NCBI RefSeq assembly: GCF_042666505.1
Contig: NZ_JBHTDN010000006.1
Location: 248,001 to 312,000 of the forward strand
Direction: 5' to 3'
DNA: 64,000 bases
Source of the DNA: Parapedobacter sp042666505
Lineage (GTDB): Bacteria > Bacteroidota > Bacteroidia > Sphingobacteriales > Sphingobacteriaceae
Position numbers and translations under genes: made by a program. The notes beneath the pieces are model-generated. The model saw nothing but the letters and a program-made list of their open reading frames with translations, was not told the origin of the DNA and did not search any database. This document shows positions 36,725 to 45,157 of this stretch, piece after piece. Within the stretch, counting starts at the first letter, position 1, and every line of letters begins with the position of its first letter.

Positions 36725-37484
36725 ACGCCCTACCTTATTGGTGGTTGATGACCACGTGGAAATTTTGGACTTTATCGCGGATGACCTGAGTGATGACTAC
36801 CAGGTATTGCGTGCGGAAAATGGTTGCCAGGCGCTTGAAATGTTGGCTGATCAGCCGGTCCAGCTTGTGGTCAGTGACGTTATGATGCCCGGTCTGGATG
36901 GCTATGAACTTTGCAGACACATCAAATCCGACCTACAATACAGCCATATACCCGTGATTCTTCTGACCGCCAAAAACACACTTCAATCGAAAATCCAGGG
37001 CCTTGAACAGGGGGCAGATGCCTACATCGAAAAACCGTTCTCACCCGAACACTTACAGGCGCAGATCCACAGCCTTCTCTCCAACCGCAATAAAGTCCGA
37101 GAATACTTTGCCAGCTCACCATTGGCCCACATCCGGACCATGGCCCATTCCAAAGCCGATGAACACTTTCTGGAACGGCTAAATGAACTCATCCACGAAC
37201 ATATGGCCGAAACGAATTTTGATGTGGAACACCTGGCCAATAAAATGAACATGAGCCGCCCAACCCTATACCGTAAAATCAAGGCGATTTCGGACCTGAC
37301 GCCCAACGACCTCATCAATGTGGCCCGCCTAAAAAAAGCGGCCGAGCTGCTCGCGGAAGGCCAGTACAAAATCTACGAGGTGTCGGACATGGTCGGATAC
37401 AGTTCGCAGACGCACTTTGGCCGGAATTTCCAAAAGCAATTCGGTATGTCACCAAGCGAGTATATGGCAAAAAGTAGGAAGTGA
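36699..37484 (+). CDS. Response regulator with AraC-type DNA-binding domain
   Basis: 261 residues. REC domain ~12-125 with acidic pair D17-D18, phospho-acceptor D60 (VVSDVMMPGLDG), switch Thr (LLTAKN) and Lys in YIEKPF. An AraC helix-turn-helix pair fills ~155-260 (VEHLANKMNMSRPTLYRKIK; IYEVSDMVGYSSQTHFGRNFQ). This is exactly the C-terminal half of a hybrid two-component protein, but as its own gene in the +1 frame relative to the sensor. The ATG is preceded by AAGGAAG, a plausible ribosome-binding site. Predicted to bind the 11-bp array upstream of the sensor and to activate the hydrolase cluster. Confidence 0.93.
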   Translation: MEPAPQQTERPTLLVVDDHVEILDFIADDLSDDYQVLRAENGCQALEMLADQPVQLVVSDVMMPGLDGYELCRHIKSDLQYSHIPVILLTAKNTLQSKIQGLEQGADAYIEKPFSPEHLQAQIHSLLSNRNKVREYFASSPLAHIRTMAHSKADEHFLERLNELIHEHMAETNFDVEHLANKMNMSRPTLYRKIKAISDLTPNDLINVARLKKAAELLAEGQYKIYEVSDMVGYSSQTHFGRNFQKQFGMSPSEYMAKSRK

Positions 37485-37518
37485 AAATCGAACGTAAAAA
37501 TGGAGAGTGGAAACGGAA

Positions 37519-37537
37519 AAGGGGCTTATCGCCCCTT
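37519..37537. terminator. Bidirectional terminator between response regulator and GH2 gene
   Basis: AAGGGGC-TTATC-GCCCCTT, 7-bp stem and 5-nt loop, between two convergent genes. A short T-run follows on the minus strand; the plus-strand side is weaker. Confidence 0.7.
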
Positions 37538-37563
37538 GTCTAGCACAATCTATCGGCTATTTA

Positions 37564-39432
37564 TTAATCAATTTCGATGTCGTACAGCTGCTGATGCCAT
37601 TGGTGTAATTCCGCCTCGGGCATTTTAATCACCTTACGATCGTAGGTCATCAGTCCATTGGTTTCGATTTCCACATCGGTAGTCTGCGTATATACAGCTG
37701 CCGACAGGCCCAGCGGAATCAGACGCGCCAAATCTTTTACCAATCCTTGGTAACGACGTTTCAGTTCGTCGACATTCTTGAAGCTCTGATATCCCCAGTT
37801 GTCCTTCGCCTGCCAGGTATGGCCTTCCATAGGTAATCCAAGGCCACCGAACTCGCCAAGCACCAATATTTGCTGATCGCCGAACAGTTCGGGACGCGGC
37901 ATGACCGCATCGGGATAGTTGTGGATGTCCAAAATGTGTCCCGTGGGGAAGAAGTTACCACCACTTGCGCTGTTTACCAGACGCGAAGGATCGTACCCCA
38001 TGGTCCACTCGGTGATCTCCTGGGTCTTAAACTGTCCCCACGCTTCATTGAACGGCACCCAAACCACGATGCTTGGGAAATTATGCAACGCATCCATGAT
38101 CGCTTTCCATTCTTTGCGATAGATAGCTTCCGATTCGGCGCTGCGGGTTTTATCGTGTTGCCGGCCTGATGTGATACCGGGCCGCATGTCCCAATGATTG
38201 CCCCCTAGGTCGCCACTAGGCATATCCTGCCATACGAGCAGCCCTAGTTGGTCACAATGGTGGTACCAACGGGCGGGCTCTACTTTTATGTGCTTGCGGA
38301 TCATATTGAAACCCATGGCTTTGGTCTTTTCAACATCGAAACGCAAGGCTTCATCGGTCGGCGCGGTATATAGTCCATCCGGCCACCACCCTTGATCAAG
38401 TGGTCCATACTGGAATACGAATTCATTATTCAGTAACATGCGTTGGATGCCATTTGCATCTTTTTCCATGGAGATCTTTCTCATCGCAAAATAAGAAGAC
38501 GCCTCATCCACCACTTTTCCTTTGCGCAACACCGCTACCTTGAGGTCGTAAAGAAACGGATTGGCGGGCGACCATAATTCGGCATTGTTGATGTTCAATG
38601 ACACCTCGCCGCCCACGGCTACGGTTTCCTCAGCAACTTTTTCCTGGTCTTTCCAAGCGGAAATCCGCAATTGGTCGCCTTCTTTTGCCCCTTCCACGGT
38701 AGCTTGAACGGCTAATTTGCCTTGATCGATATCAGGCGTATGCTTGGTTGCTGTAATATGGGTTTCGGGCACGCCCTCCAACCATACCGTCTGCCAGATA
38801 CCGGTCACAGGCGTATACCAGATACCGTGCGGCCGAACCACCTGTTTGCCATTGGGCTGGGGGCCCTCATCGGTGGGATCCCAAACCCCAACTACCAGCT
38901 CCTGCTCGGATCCTTTTGCCAGGTAAGGAGTGATATCAACTGAAAACGGATCGTAACCGCCTTCATGTGAACCGGCCTTTTTGCCATTTACATAGATGTC
39001 ACATTGCCAATCGACAGCACCAAAGTGCAGAAGCACCCGCTGCTTACGTAACTTCTTGTCGATGACGATGGTCCTGCGATACCACAGGGAACTATCTTTA
39101 CCTACGGTGCGTCCGACGCCGGAAAGCGCAGATTCTACCGCAAACGGCACCAAAAGCTGTCCCTCATACCGGGCTGGAATCGCGCCTAATTTACCGGGCA
39201 CGATCGTATAGTCCCACAAACCGTTGAGGTTTTGCCAATTTTCCCGTACCAACTGGGGGCGTGGGTATTCAGAAAGTGGATTGGCGGGATCGATCTGGGT
39301 TGCCCATGCCGATTGAATCCGATCTCCCTTAGGTTGCCATGTCTGCGATGGCTGACCGACAAGTTGCCCGATCTGCAGTAGACACAGGCCTCCGAGTACC
39401 AAGATGTGTTTCGTTTTTTTTATTACTTCCAT
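37564..39432 (-). CDS. Glycoside hydrolase family 2 protein
   Basis: 622 residues with signal sequence (ends LVGQ). Order: GH2 sugar-binding jelly roll (~60-220; LNGLWDYTIVPG, WYRRTIVIDK, DIYVNGKKAGSHEGGYDPFS), immunoglobulin-like domain (~225-320), TIM barrel (~330-620) with acid/base E463 (WVPFNEAWGQ) and nucleophile E527 (VLGEFGG). It is shorter than E. coli-type beta-galactosidases, and the barrel lacks the usual second sandwich domains. Specificity (beta-galactosidase, glucuronidase, mannosidase or arabino-type) cannot be set. It faces the response regulator and is probably part of the same degradation programme, though on its own transcript. Confidence 0.9.
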   Translation of the reverse strand: MEVIKKTKHILVLGGLCLLQIGQLVGQPSQTWQPKGDRIQSAWATQIDPANPLSEYPRPQLVRENWQNLNGLWDYTIVPGKLGAIPARYEGQLLVPFAVESALSGVGRTVGKDSSLWYRRTIVIDKKLRKQRVLLHFGAVDWQCDIYVNGKKAGSHEGGYDPFSVDITPYLAKGSEQELVVGVWDPTDEGPQPNGKQVVRPHGIWYTPVTGIWQTVWLEGVPETHITATKHTPDIDQGKLAVQATVEGAKEGDQLRISAWKDQEKVAEETVAVGGEVSLNINNAELWSPANPFLYDLKVAVLRKGKVVDEASSYFAMRKISMEKDANGIQRMLLNNEFVFQYGPLDQGWWPDGLYTAPTDEALRFDVEKTKAMGFNMIRKHIKVEPARWYHHCDQLGLLVWQDMPSGDLGGNHWDMRPGITSGRQHDKTRSAESEAIYRKEWKAIMDALHNFPSIVVWVPFNEAWGQFKTQEITEWTMGYDPSRLVNSASGGNFFPTGHILDIHNYPDAVMPRPELFGDQQILVLGEFGGLGLPMEGHTWQAKDNWGYQSFKNVDELKRRYQGLVKDLARLIPLGLSAAVYTQTTDVEIETNGLMTYDRKVIKMPEAELHQWHQQLYDIEID

Positions 39433-39655
39433 ACGGTTTACTATTTATAAGATTGTATCTGAGTTTATCTATTGGCTCCAGCGGACGAAAATAGAGACAA
39501 AACCCAGCTTTTTTGTCTCAATGTTTCTACAAATCGTCTTATCCATATTCCGACCTGTTCAATCACCAGAATGTCAATTTATTAAAATAACGTTAATTTC
39601 TCTGTTTTTTGTAACAATTTCAACAAAAATTCGCTATATTCAGCCCACTTTTAAT

Positions 39656-39663
39656 TATTTTTG
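39656..39663 (+). promoter_or_regulatory. Candidate -7 element of the small membrane protein gene
   Basis: TATTTTTG matches TAnnTTTG, 23-30 bp upstream of the ATG at 39686, in an AT-rich 253-bp spacer with no other recognisable feature. No good -33 element. Confidence 0.3.
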
Positions 39664-39685
39664 TGCCAAGTGATCGCATAATTAT

Positions 39686-40024
39686 ATGTCAACGAAGGTA
39701 ACAAGGGAAATATACGCTAAATTATTTTTTGCAATCTTTTTTGCAAAAATGTTTATTTCTACGGTACCTATTTTTATTCATAAGTTTGACCGAGACACGT
39801 TGCTGCAAGTAGTACTGCAGCTGGAAATCGAAAATAATAACGGTAAATCAGGCCTCGGGGACCAGGTCAAGGACATTTTCGCCAAAGGGTATCCCAAGAT
39901 GTCGTTTTACTTTGGTCTGCAACCGCCTACTCATCTGACAACGAACGCAAATTTTATCGCTGATGACGCACGGCACATCCGTGCGTTTTATCCAAGCGTA
40001 CCGACCCCCCCTCCAAACTGCTAG
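39686..40024 (+). CDS. Small membrane protein of unknown function
   Basis: 112 residues. One hydrophobic segment near the N-terminus (~11-29; LFFAIFFAKMFISTVPIF) is followed by a charged, soluble tail that ends in a proline-rich HIRAFYPSVPTPPPNC. That ordered layout, a start preceded by a candidate promoter, and its position ahead of sulP and carbonic anhydrase argue for a real gene. I recognise no named family. A C-terminal Cys after PTPPPN is unusual and might serve as a modification site or disulfide. It could be an accessory subunit of the SulP/carbonic anhydrase system or independent of it. Confidence 0.55.
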   Translation: MSTKVTREIYAKLFFAIFFAKMFISTVPIFIHKFDRDTLLQVVLQLEIENNNGKSGLGDQVKDIFAKGYPKMSFYFGLQPPTHLTTNANFIADDARHIRAFYPSVPTPPPNC

Positions 40025-40199
40025 TACAGATTTCTGTTTATTATCTTGTTGAGGCATCGTTACGATTGCCCTCCTGATCAGCTTATATGCTCTACCGGTC
40101 AATGATCGGCCATGAGCAGTAGGCTTCGAGTCTGCGGAACCTAAATTTAGGTTTCTTAGGCTGTGAAATCATGTATATAGTTTATTAATATTTATCCAT

Positions 40200-41840
40200 A
40201 TGTTTGGTACACGCACATCCGCGTTTTTGAAACTGTCAAAGCGGGATTTGAAATATGATTTTCCGGCAAGTATTGTCGTCTTCCTGGTCGCTTTGCCCTT
40301 ATGTTTGGGCATCGCGCTAGCCTCGGGCGCACCCTTATTTGCTGGTTTATTGACAGGAATTATCGGAGGCATAGTCGTCGCGTCTTTTAGTGGCTCGCAA
40401 CTTAGTGTGAGCGGCCCCGCTGCCGGCCTTACGGTGATCGTCTTAGGCGCCATTGAGCAATTAGGTGCTTTTGAAACATTTTTATTAGCGGTGTTGCTAG
40501 CGGGAATGATCCAGGTAGTGCTGGGCATTATCAGGGCAGGAATGATTGGCAACTATTTTCCTTCGTCGGTCATCCTCGGCATGCTCGCTGCGATCGGCAT
40601 TATCATTATACTCAAGCAATTGCCCCACGCCGTGGGGTACGACTCGAGTTTCTTCGGAGAGGAAAGTTTTATCCAACTTAATAGCGAAAACACATTTTCG
40701 GCATTACAAAAAGCCTTTGGAGCCATAAATTACGGCGCTACTATTATCTGTATCCTTTCGTTAGCTATTTTGATCTTGTGGCCGAAATTCAAAAAGTTAA
40801 GCATCGTTCCCGCACCTTTGGTCGTGGTAATCCTGGGTGTATTGTTAAGTCTGTCCTTTGCGGGCACGAGCTTTGAATTGGCTGAGAATCACCTAGTGGT
40901 TATCCCCGTGGTCAACTCATTTAACGAATTTCTGGGCCTATTTACCTTTCCTGACTTTACCCAGATCGTAAATAAAGAGGTTTGGATCGTAGCGATTACC
41001 ATCGCCATCATTGCGAGTTTGGAAACACTGCTTAGCCTGGAAGCCGTTGATAAAATAGACCCCTTCAAACGGGTTTCTCCGACCAATCGGGAACTATTCG
41101 CACAGGGAATCGGAAATATGAGTTCCGGTTTGTTGGGCGGACTACCACTGACGGCGGTGATTGTCCGGTCTTCAGCCAACGTGAATTCCGGCGGACGCAC
41201 TCGACAAAGCGCGATATTGCACGGTATCTGGCTATTGCTGGCGGTGATTACTATCCCGTCAATCATCAACCTGATCCCCCTTTCCTGTTTGGCGGCAATT
41301 TTGTTGCACACGGGCTATAAGCTGGCAAAACCCTCGTCGTTCAAACAAATGTGGCACAAGGGCCTCGATCAGTTCGTGCCATTTGTTGTAACCATCCTTG
41401 CCGTGGTGTTCACGGACCTGCTTACCGGTGTCGGTGTGGGTCTACTGGTTGCGATGTTCTATATCCTAAGGAACAATCTTTCCAATGCATTTGAATATGA
41501 TGTGGAAGAAAATGAGGACGGAGCGAAAATAACTTTTACCTTAGCAGAAGAAGTGACATTCCTCAACAAAGCAGCGATACAAAAAGCGCTTTATGGACTT
41601 CCAAGACGCATCAATGAAATCATTATTGATGGTTCACAGAGCCGCTTTATTGACAAGGATGTTATCGAAGTCATCAAAGATTTTGAACAAAATGCGGTAA
41701 GTAAAGGAAAAACGATCGAACTGGTGGGTATCGTGAATAAGAAGAACGTGCCTAACATCAAGCGTTTTACGCAGGCAATCCTGAAAAATGATTCCCTGAA
41801 ACGGAAAGCGACGATCAAAAAAACAACGGAGACCATTTAA
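40200..41840 (+). CDS. SulP family inorganic anion transporter (probable bicarbonate transporter)
   Basis: 546 residues. The 10-14 transmembrane SulP core includes KYDFPASIVVFLVALPLCLGIALASGAP split over TM1-2, GSQLSVSGPAAGLTVIVLG, and NRELFAQGIGNMSSGLLGGLP. The C-terminal STAS domain (~455-545; EVTFLNKAAIQKAL, IIDGSQSRFIDKDVIEVI) regulates transport. The next gene, 22 bp downstream, encodes a beta-carbonic anhydrase; this pairing is known for SulP proteins carrying bicarbonate. Likely supplies HCO3- for carboxylation reactions. ATG at 40200 is the first start. Confidence 0.92.
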   Translation: MFGTRTSAFLKLSKRDLKYDFPASIVVFLVALPLCLGIALASGAPLFAGLLTGIIGGIVVASFSGSQLSVSGPAAGLTVIVLGAIEQLGAFETFLLAVLLAGMIQVVLGIIRAGMIGNYFPSSVILGMLAAIGIIIILKQLPHAVGYDSSFFGEESFIQLNSENTFSALQKAFGAINYGATIICILSLAILILWPKFKKLSIVPAPLVVVILGVLLSLSFAGTSFELAENHLVVIPVVNSFNEFLGLFTFPDFTQIVNKEVWIVAITIAIIASLETLLSLEAVDKIDPFKRVSPTNRELFAQGIGNMSSGLLGGLPLTAVIVRSSANVNSGGRTRQSAILHGIWLLLAVITIPSIINLIPLSCLAAILLHTGYKLAKPSSFKQMWHKGLDQFVPFVVTILAVVFTDLLTGVGVGLLVAMFYILRNNLSNAFEYDVEENEDGAKITFTLAEEVTFLNKAAIQKALYGLPRRINEIIIDGSQSRFIDKDVIEVIKDFEQNAVSKGKTIELVGIVNKKNVPNIKRFTQAILKNDSLKRKATIKKTTETI

Positions 41841-41862
41841 TTACTTTAAACGAAATATCAAC

Positions 41863-42525
41863 ATGTATAAAAAACAATTAGAGAACCCAGTTTTAAAAGC
41901 GAGTTTCGAAAAAATATTAGCCGGTAACGACGTTTGGGTTAAAGAAGTAAAAGAAGACACGACAGGCAAACTCCAACAATTGGCGAAAGGCCAAAGTCCG
42001 GAGTTATTGTGGATCGGTTGCGCCGACAGCCGGGTTCCCGCCAACCAAATCACGAATACCCAGCCGGGTGAAGTATTCGTTCATCGCAACATTGCGAACA
42101 TGTGTGTCCATTCGGACATGAATATGCTCAGCGTGCTTGACTACGCTGTCAACGTATTAAAAGTAAAGCACATTATCGTAGCGGGCCACTACGGCTGTGG
42201 GGGTGTCGCGGCAGCGCTCAGCCGTAAACAATTCGGCATCATTGACAACTGGCTCTGCCATATCAAGGATGTATACCGATTCCACAGCGACGAAATCGAT
42301 GCCATTGAAGATGAGGAACAAAAGGTAAGCCGCCTGGTCGAACTCAATGTTGCCGAGCAGGTATTCAACCTGTGTACCACGTCAATTGTGCAAAACGCCT
42401 GGAAGGAACGAGATGACCTGGCGGTGCATGGGATGGTTATTGATATTGCCACCGGCAAATTGATCGACCTGGATATCACGTTTACGGACAGCGTAGGCTT
42501 GGGCAAAGTGTTTGCGTATAAATAA
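41863..42525 (+). CDS. can: Beta-class carbonic anhydrase
   Basis: 220 residues, typical length. Zinc ligands C53 (with D55 and R57 in GCADSRVPA), H109 and C112 (AGHYGCGGV) are all present, the Asp/Arg dyad is intact, and the NIAN motif is found (VHRNIANM). Interconverts CO2 and bicarbonate in the cytoplasm. Only 22 bp after the SulP gene and followed by a strong bidirectional terminator, so the two form a transcription unit. Confidence 0.95.
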   Translation: MYKKQLENPVLKASFEKILAGNDVWVKEVKEDTTGKLQQLAKGQSPELLWIGCADSRVPANQITNTQPGEVFVHRNIANMCVHSDMNMLSVLDYAVNVLKVKHIIVAGHYGCGGVAAALSRKQFGIIDNWLCHIKDVYRFHSDEIDAIEDEEQKVSRLVELNVAEQVFNLCTTSIVQNAWKERDDLAVHGMVIDIATGKLIDLDITFTDSVGLGKVFAYK

Positions 42526-42542
42526 CGGGAAAGATCAATCAT

Positions 42543-42577
42543 AAAAAAGACGGGGCCATCAACCCCGTCTTTTTTTT
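42543..42577. terminator. Strong bidirectional terminator between carbonic anhydrase and pruA
   Basis: AAAAAAGACGGGG / CCCCGTCTTTTTT, 13-bp stem with 7-nt loop and T-runs on both strands, serving the convergent genes on each side. Confidence 0.92.
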
Positions 42578-42644
42578 GCATACTCTTTTTTCTTCGCAGA
42601 CCAACACGTTTGTTTGTCGCATAACGAAGTCGTTCCGAATAAAC

Positions 42645-44291
42645 CTATTCCTGCTCCATAAAAGGATACCGATAATCCGTTGGCGGATCGAACGTCTCCT
42701 TGATGGTCCGTGGCGACACCCACCTTAGCAGGTTGATCATCGATCCGGCTTTATCGTTCGTACCCGAACCTCTCGCACCGCCAAAAGGCTGCTGTCCAAC
42801 AACGGCACCGGTACACTTATCGTTGACGTAGAAGTTACCCGCGGAATGACGCAGGACATGCGTTGCCTCACTGATTGCATAGCGGTCGCGGGCTATTACC
42901 GCGCCGGTTAATGCATAGATGGAAGTGCTATCAATAACCTGCAGGATTTCTTCCCATTTTTCGTCTTCATAAACGTATACGGTAAGCACCGGCCCAAACA
43001 GTTCCTCACACATCGTCACATAGTCAGGCCGTTGCGCACGGATCACCGTCGGATGGATATAATAACCTTCGCTTTTATCGTAGGTCCCCCCTACGAGGAT
43101 CTCCGCATCGGGATCCTGTTTTGCTGCATCGATATATTTTGCGAGCTTATCGAACGACTTCTCGTCGATGACCGCATTAATGAAATTGCTGAAATCATCT
43201 ACGGGACCGATTTTGAACGATGCGACATCCTTCACAATCAGTCCTTTCAATTCCGGCCACAACGATTCCGGAATATAAACCCGGGACGCTGCAGAGCATT
43301 TCTGCCCCTGGTATTCGAAGGCACCCCGAACGATGGCAGTGGCTGCCACTTTCACATCCGCCGAACGGTGCACCACGATGAAGTCCTTGCCCCCCGTTTC
43401 TCCGACAATCCGCGGGTAACTCCGGTAGCGGTGGATGTTTTCTCCAATGGTTTTCCATATCTGCTGGAACACGGCCGTCGATCCGGTAAAGTGAATTCCC
43501 GCAAAATCGCGGTGTTTGAAAATCACTTCGCCAGCCTCCGGTCCATCAACATAAATCAGGTTAATCACCCCGTCGGGAATACCTGCCTCGCGGAATACTT
43601 CCATCAGCACATGGGCGGAATACACCTGTGTATCGGCCGGTTTCCATACTACCACGTTTCCCATCAATGCCGCCGAAGTGGGCAAGTTGCCAGCGATCGC
43701 TGTAAAATTGAACGGCGTCAGGGCAAACACGAACCCTTCCAGCGGGCGCTGCTCTACCCGGTTCCAGCTGCCCCGCGGCGAAACCGGTGGCTGCTGTGCG
43801 TAGATTTCACTCATGTACCTGACGTTGAACCGGAGAAAATCCACGATCTCACAAGCCGAATCAATCTCTGCCTGAAACGCATTTTTTGACTGGCCGAGCA
43901 TAGTTGCCGCATTCAACTTATAACGATACGGACCTGCAATCAGGTCGGCCGCTCTCAGAAAGATTGCTGCCCGTTCCTCCCAGGCCAGTCCTTCCCAGGC
44001 GGACTTTGCACGAAGTGCAGCATCGATCGCGGCCTGCACATGGCTTTTATCGCCGTAATGGTAATGCCCCAATAACTGTTTATGTGCGTGTGGTGGATGA
44101 ATCGCCATCTTCCGCTCGGTGCGGACTTCTTTGCCTCCGATATACATCGGAATATCCACTTGTTCAGCTAGGGCTGTCCGCAGGGCTTGTTGCAATAGCT
44201 TGCGTTCCCTGCTCCCCACGGCATACGAGAGTACCGGCTCGTTTACCGGATCCGGCACTTTAAAAAATCCTTTTAACATGTTATCATTCAT
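42645..44291 (-). CDS. pruA: L-glutamate gamma-semialdehyde (1-pyrroline-5-carboxylate) dehydrogenase
   Basis: 548 residues, the single-function PutA-type length. Aldehyde dehydrogenase fold with catalytic C332 (YQGQKCSAASRVYI) and general base E298 (IVGETGGKDF). NAD-binding and proline-pathway signatures match pruA: LTPFNFTAIAGNLP, VVVWKPADTQVYSAHVLM, HFTGSTAVFQQIWK, and QQPFGGARGSGTNDKAGS near the end. Oxidises glutamate semialdehyde to glutamate in proline/ornithine degradation. It stands alone; a proline dehydrogenase is not in the window. Confidence 0.95.
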   Translation of the reverse strand: MNDNMLKGFFKVPDPVNEPVLSYAVGSRERKLLQQALRTALAEQVDIPMYIGGKEVRTERKMAIHPPHAHKQLLGHYHYGDKSHVQAAIDAALRAKSAWEGLAWEERAAIFLRAADLIAGPYRYKLNAATMLGQSKNAFQAEIDSACEIVDFLRFNVRYMSEIYAQQPPVSPRGSWNRVEQRPLEGFVFALTPFNFTAIAGNLPTSAALMGNVVVWKPADTQVYSAHVLMEVFREAGIPDGVINLIYVDGPEAGEVIFKHRDFAGIHFTGSTAVFQQIWKTIGENIHRYRSYPRIVGETGGKDFIVVHRSADVKVAATAIVRGAFEYQGQKCSAASRVYIPESLWPELKGLIVKDVASFKIGPVDDFSNFINAVIDEKSFDKLAKYIDAAKQDPDAEILVGGTYDKSEGYYIHPTVIRAQRPDYVTMCEELFGPVLTVYVYEDEKWEEILQVIDSTSIYALTGAVIARDRYAISEATHVLRHSAGNFYVNDKCTGAVVGQQPFGGARGSGTNDKAGSMINLLRWVSPRTIKETFDPPTDYRYPFMEQE

Positions 44292-44335
44292 TTGTGTGAC
44301 GCAACAAAGCTACCAAAACCGGCTAGACTGTGCAA

Positions 44336-45073
44336 TTAATTTGTCTCCCTAGCTGTGACGGCATTGTAATCTTTGACGATGGTATGAAGGAATTTTAGTT
44401 CATCCATCCCCTCGGGAATTGCCACATTCAGCAGGTTTTTAAGCTTATCTGCCAATTGGTAAATCAGGAGGCTGTTCCCTGATTTCGCATAGTTAAGCAA
44501 CACTTCATGCACCAAGGCAATGTCCCGGTCGCTTAACAAATCGACGTTTTGAAACTGAGGTTGATAATTTTCGGCTGACGGTTTGAATGCGACTGCGGAC
44601 AATCCCGTCCGTGGCGTAGTTTTAATGAGGGTCGTATTGGCGACAATATCGCCGATACGCTGCTTATTAGCGGTTACCGCCACCGATATCAGTGCACCGA
44701 GGCCGCTGGTAAGTAAGAAATCAACAATCCGAAAGGTCCACCTCAGGAGGTATTGGCCCAGGCTGGGCTGGGCGCCGTCCAAGCTGATGACCTTGATTTT
44801 CATGGCTCGCTTGCCGACACTTTGCCCATTGAAAAAGAGTTCACAGACCAAGTCGTAGAATACGTACAGCGCTCCATAAATAACCAAGAGCACGATAAAA
44901 CCGACCTCACCCACACCCGCTCCCGCCAGCATGCCCGCGAAAATGAGTCCTAAAAAATAAAGCAGAATAAATATCCCCATATCAATGAGCCGAGCGGCAA
45001 TGCGTTCGCCAAGCCCCGCAACATCGTACTCGATATCGATATTTTGTGTAGTGCCGACCTTGATTGTGTTCAT
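44336..45073 (-). CDS. RDD family membrane protein
   Basis: About 245 residues from MNTIKVGTTQ (the frame extends 20 codons upstream without a good start). The RDD domain has its namesake signature in ERIAARLIDMGIFILL, a loop GQSVGKRAMKIKVIS, and three to four transmembrane helices. The C-terminal ~90 residues are soluble. RDD proteins frequently accompany the SpoIIM/DUF4129/MoxR cluster, as here: it is divergent from that cluster with 84 bp between starts. The exact function is unknown; perhaps an ion or osmolyte transporter. Confidence 0.88.
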   Translation of the reverse strand: MNTIKVGTTQNIDIEYDVAGLGERIAARLIDMGIFILLYFLGLIFAGMLAGAGVGEVGFIVLLVIYGALYVFYDLVCELFFNGQSVGKRAMKIKVISLDGAQPSLGQYLLRWTFRIVDFLLTSGLGALISVAVTANKQRIGDIVANTTLIKTTPRTGLSAVAFKPSAENYQPQFQNVDLLSDRDIALVHEVLLNYAKSGNSLLIYQLADKLKNLLNVAIPEGMDELKFLHTIVKDYNAVTARETN

Positions 45074-45157
45074 TTGAACAAATATAACGGATGTGATACA
45101 ACATTGACCGATGTTTGCTATTTTTATTGCCAACCATTGACGATAAGGGATTGAAAT

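Noticed and set aside
33536..37484. Sensor and response regulator as one frameshifted pseudogene
   Set aside because: Both halves are complete with all key residues, and the second has its own start and ribosome-binding sequence; kept as a split pair but an assembly error remains possible.
39848..40102. Minus-strand frame opposite the small membrane protein
   Set aside because: Antisense to a better-supported short gene.
43032..43889. 285-codon plus-strand frame opposite pruA
   Set aside because: Antisense shadow of pruA, which has complete catalytic residues.
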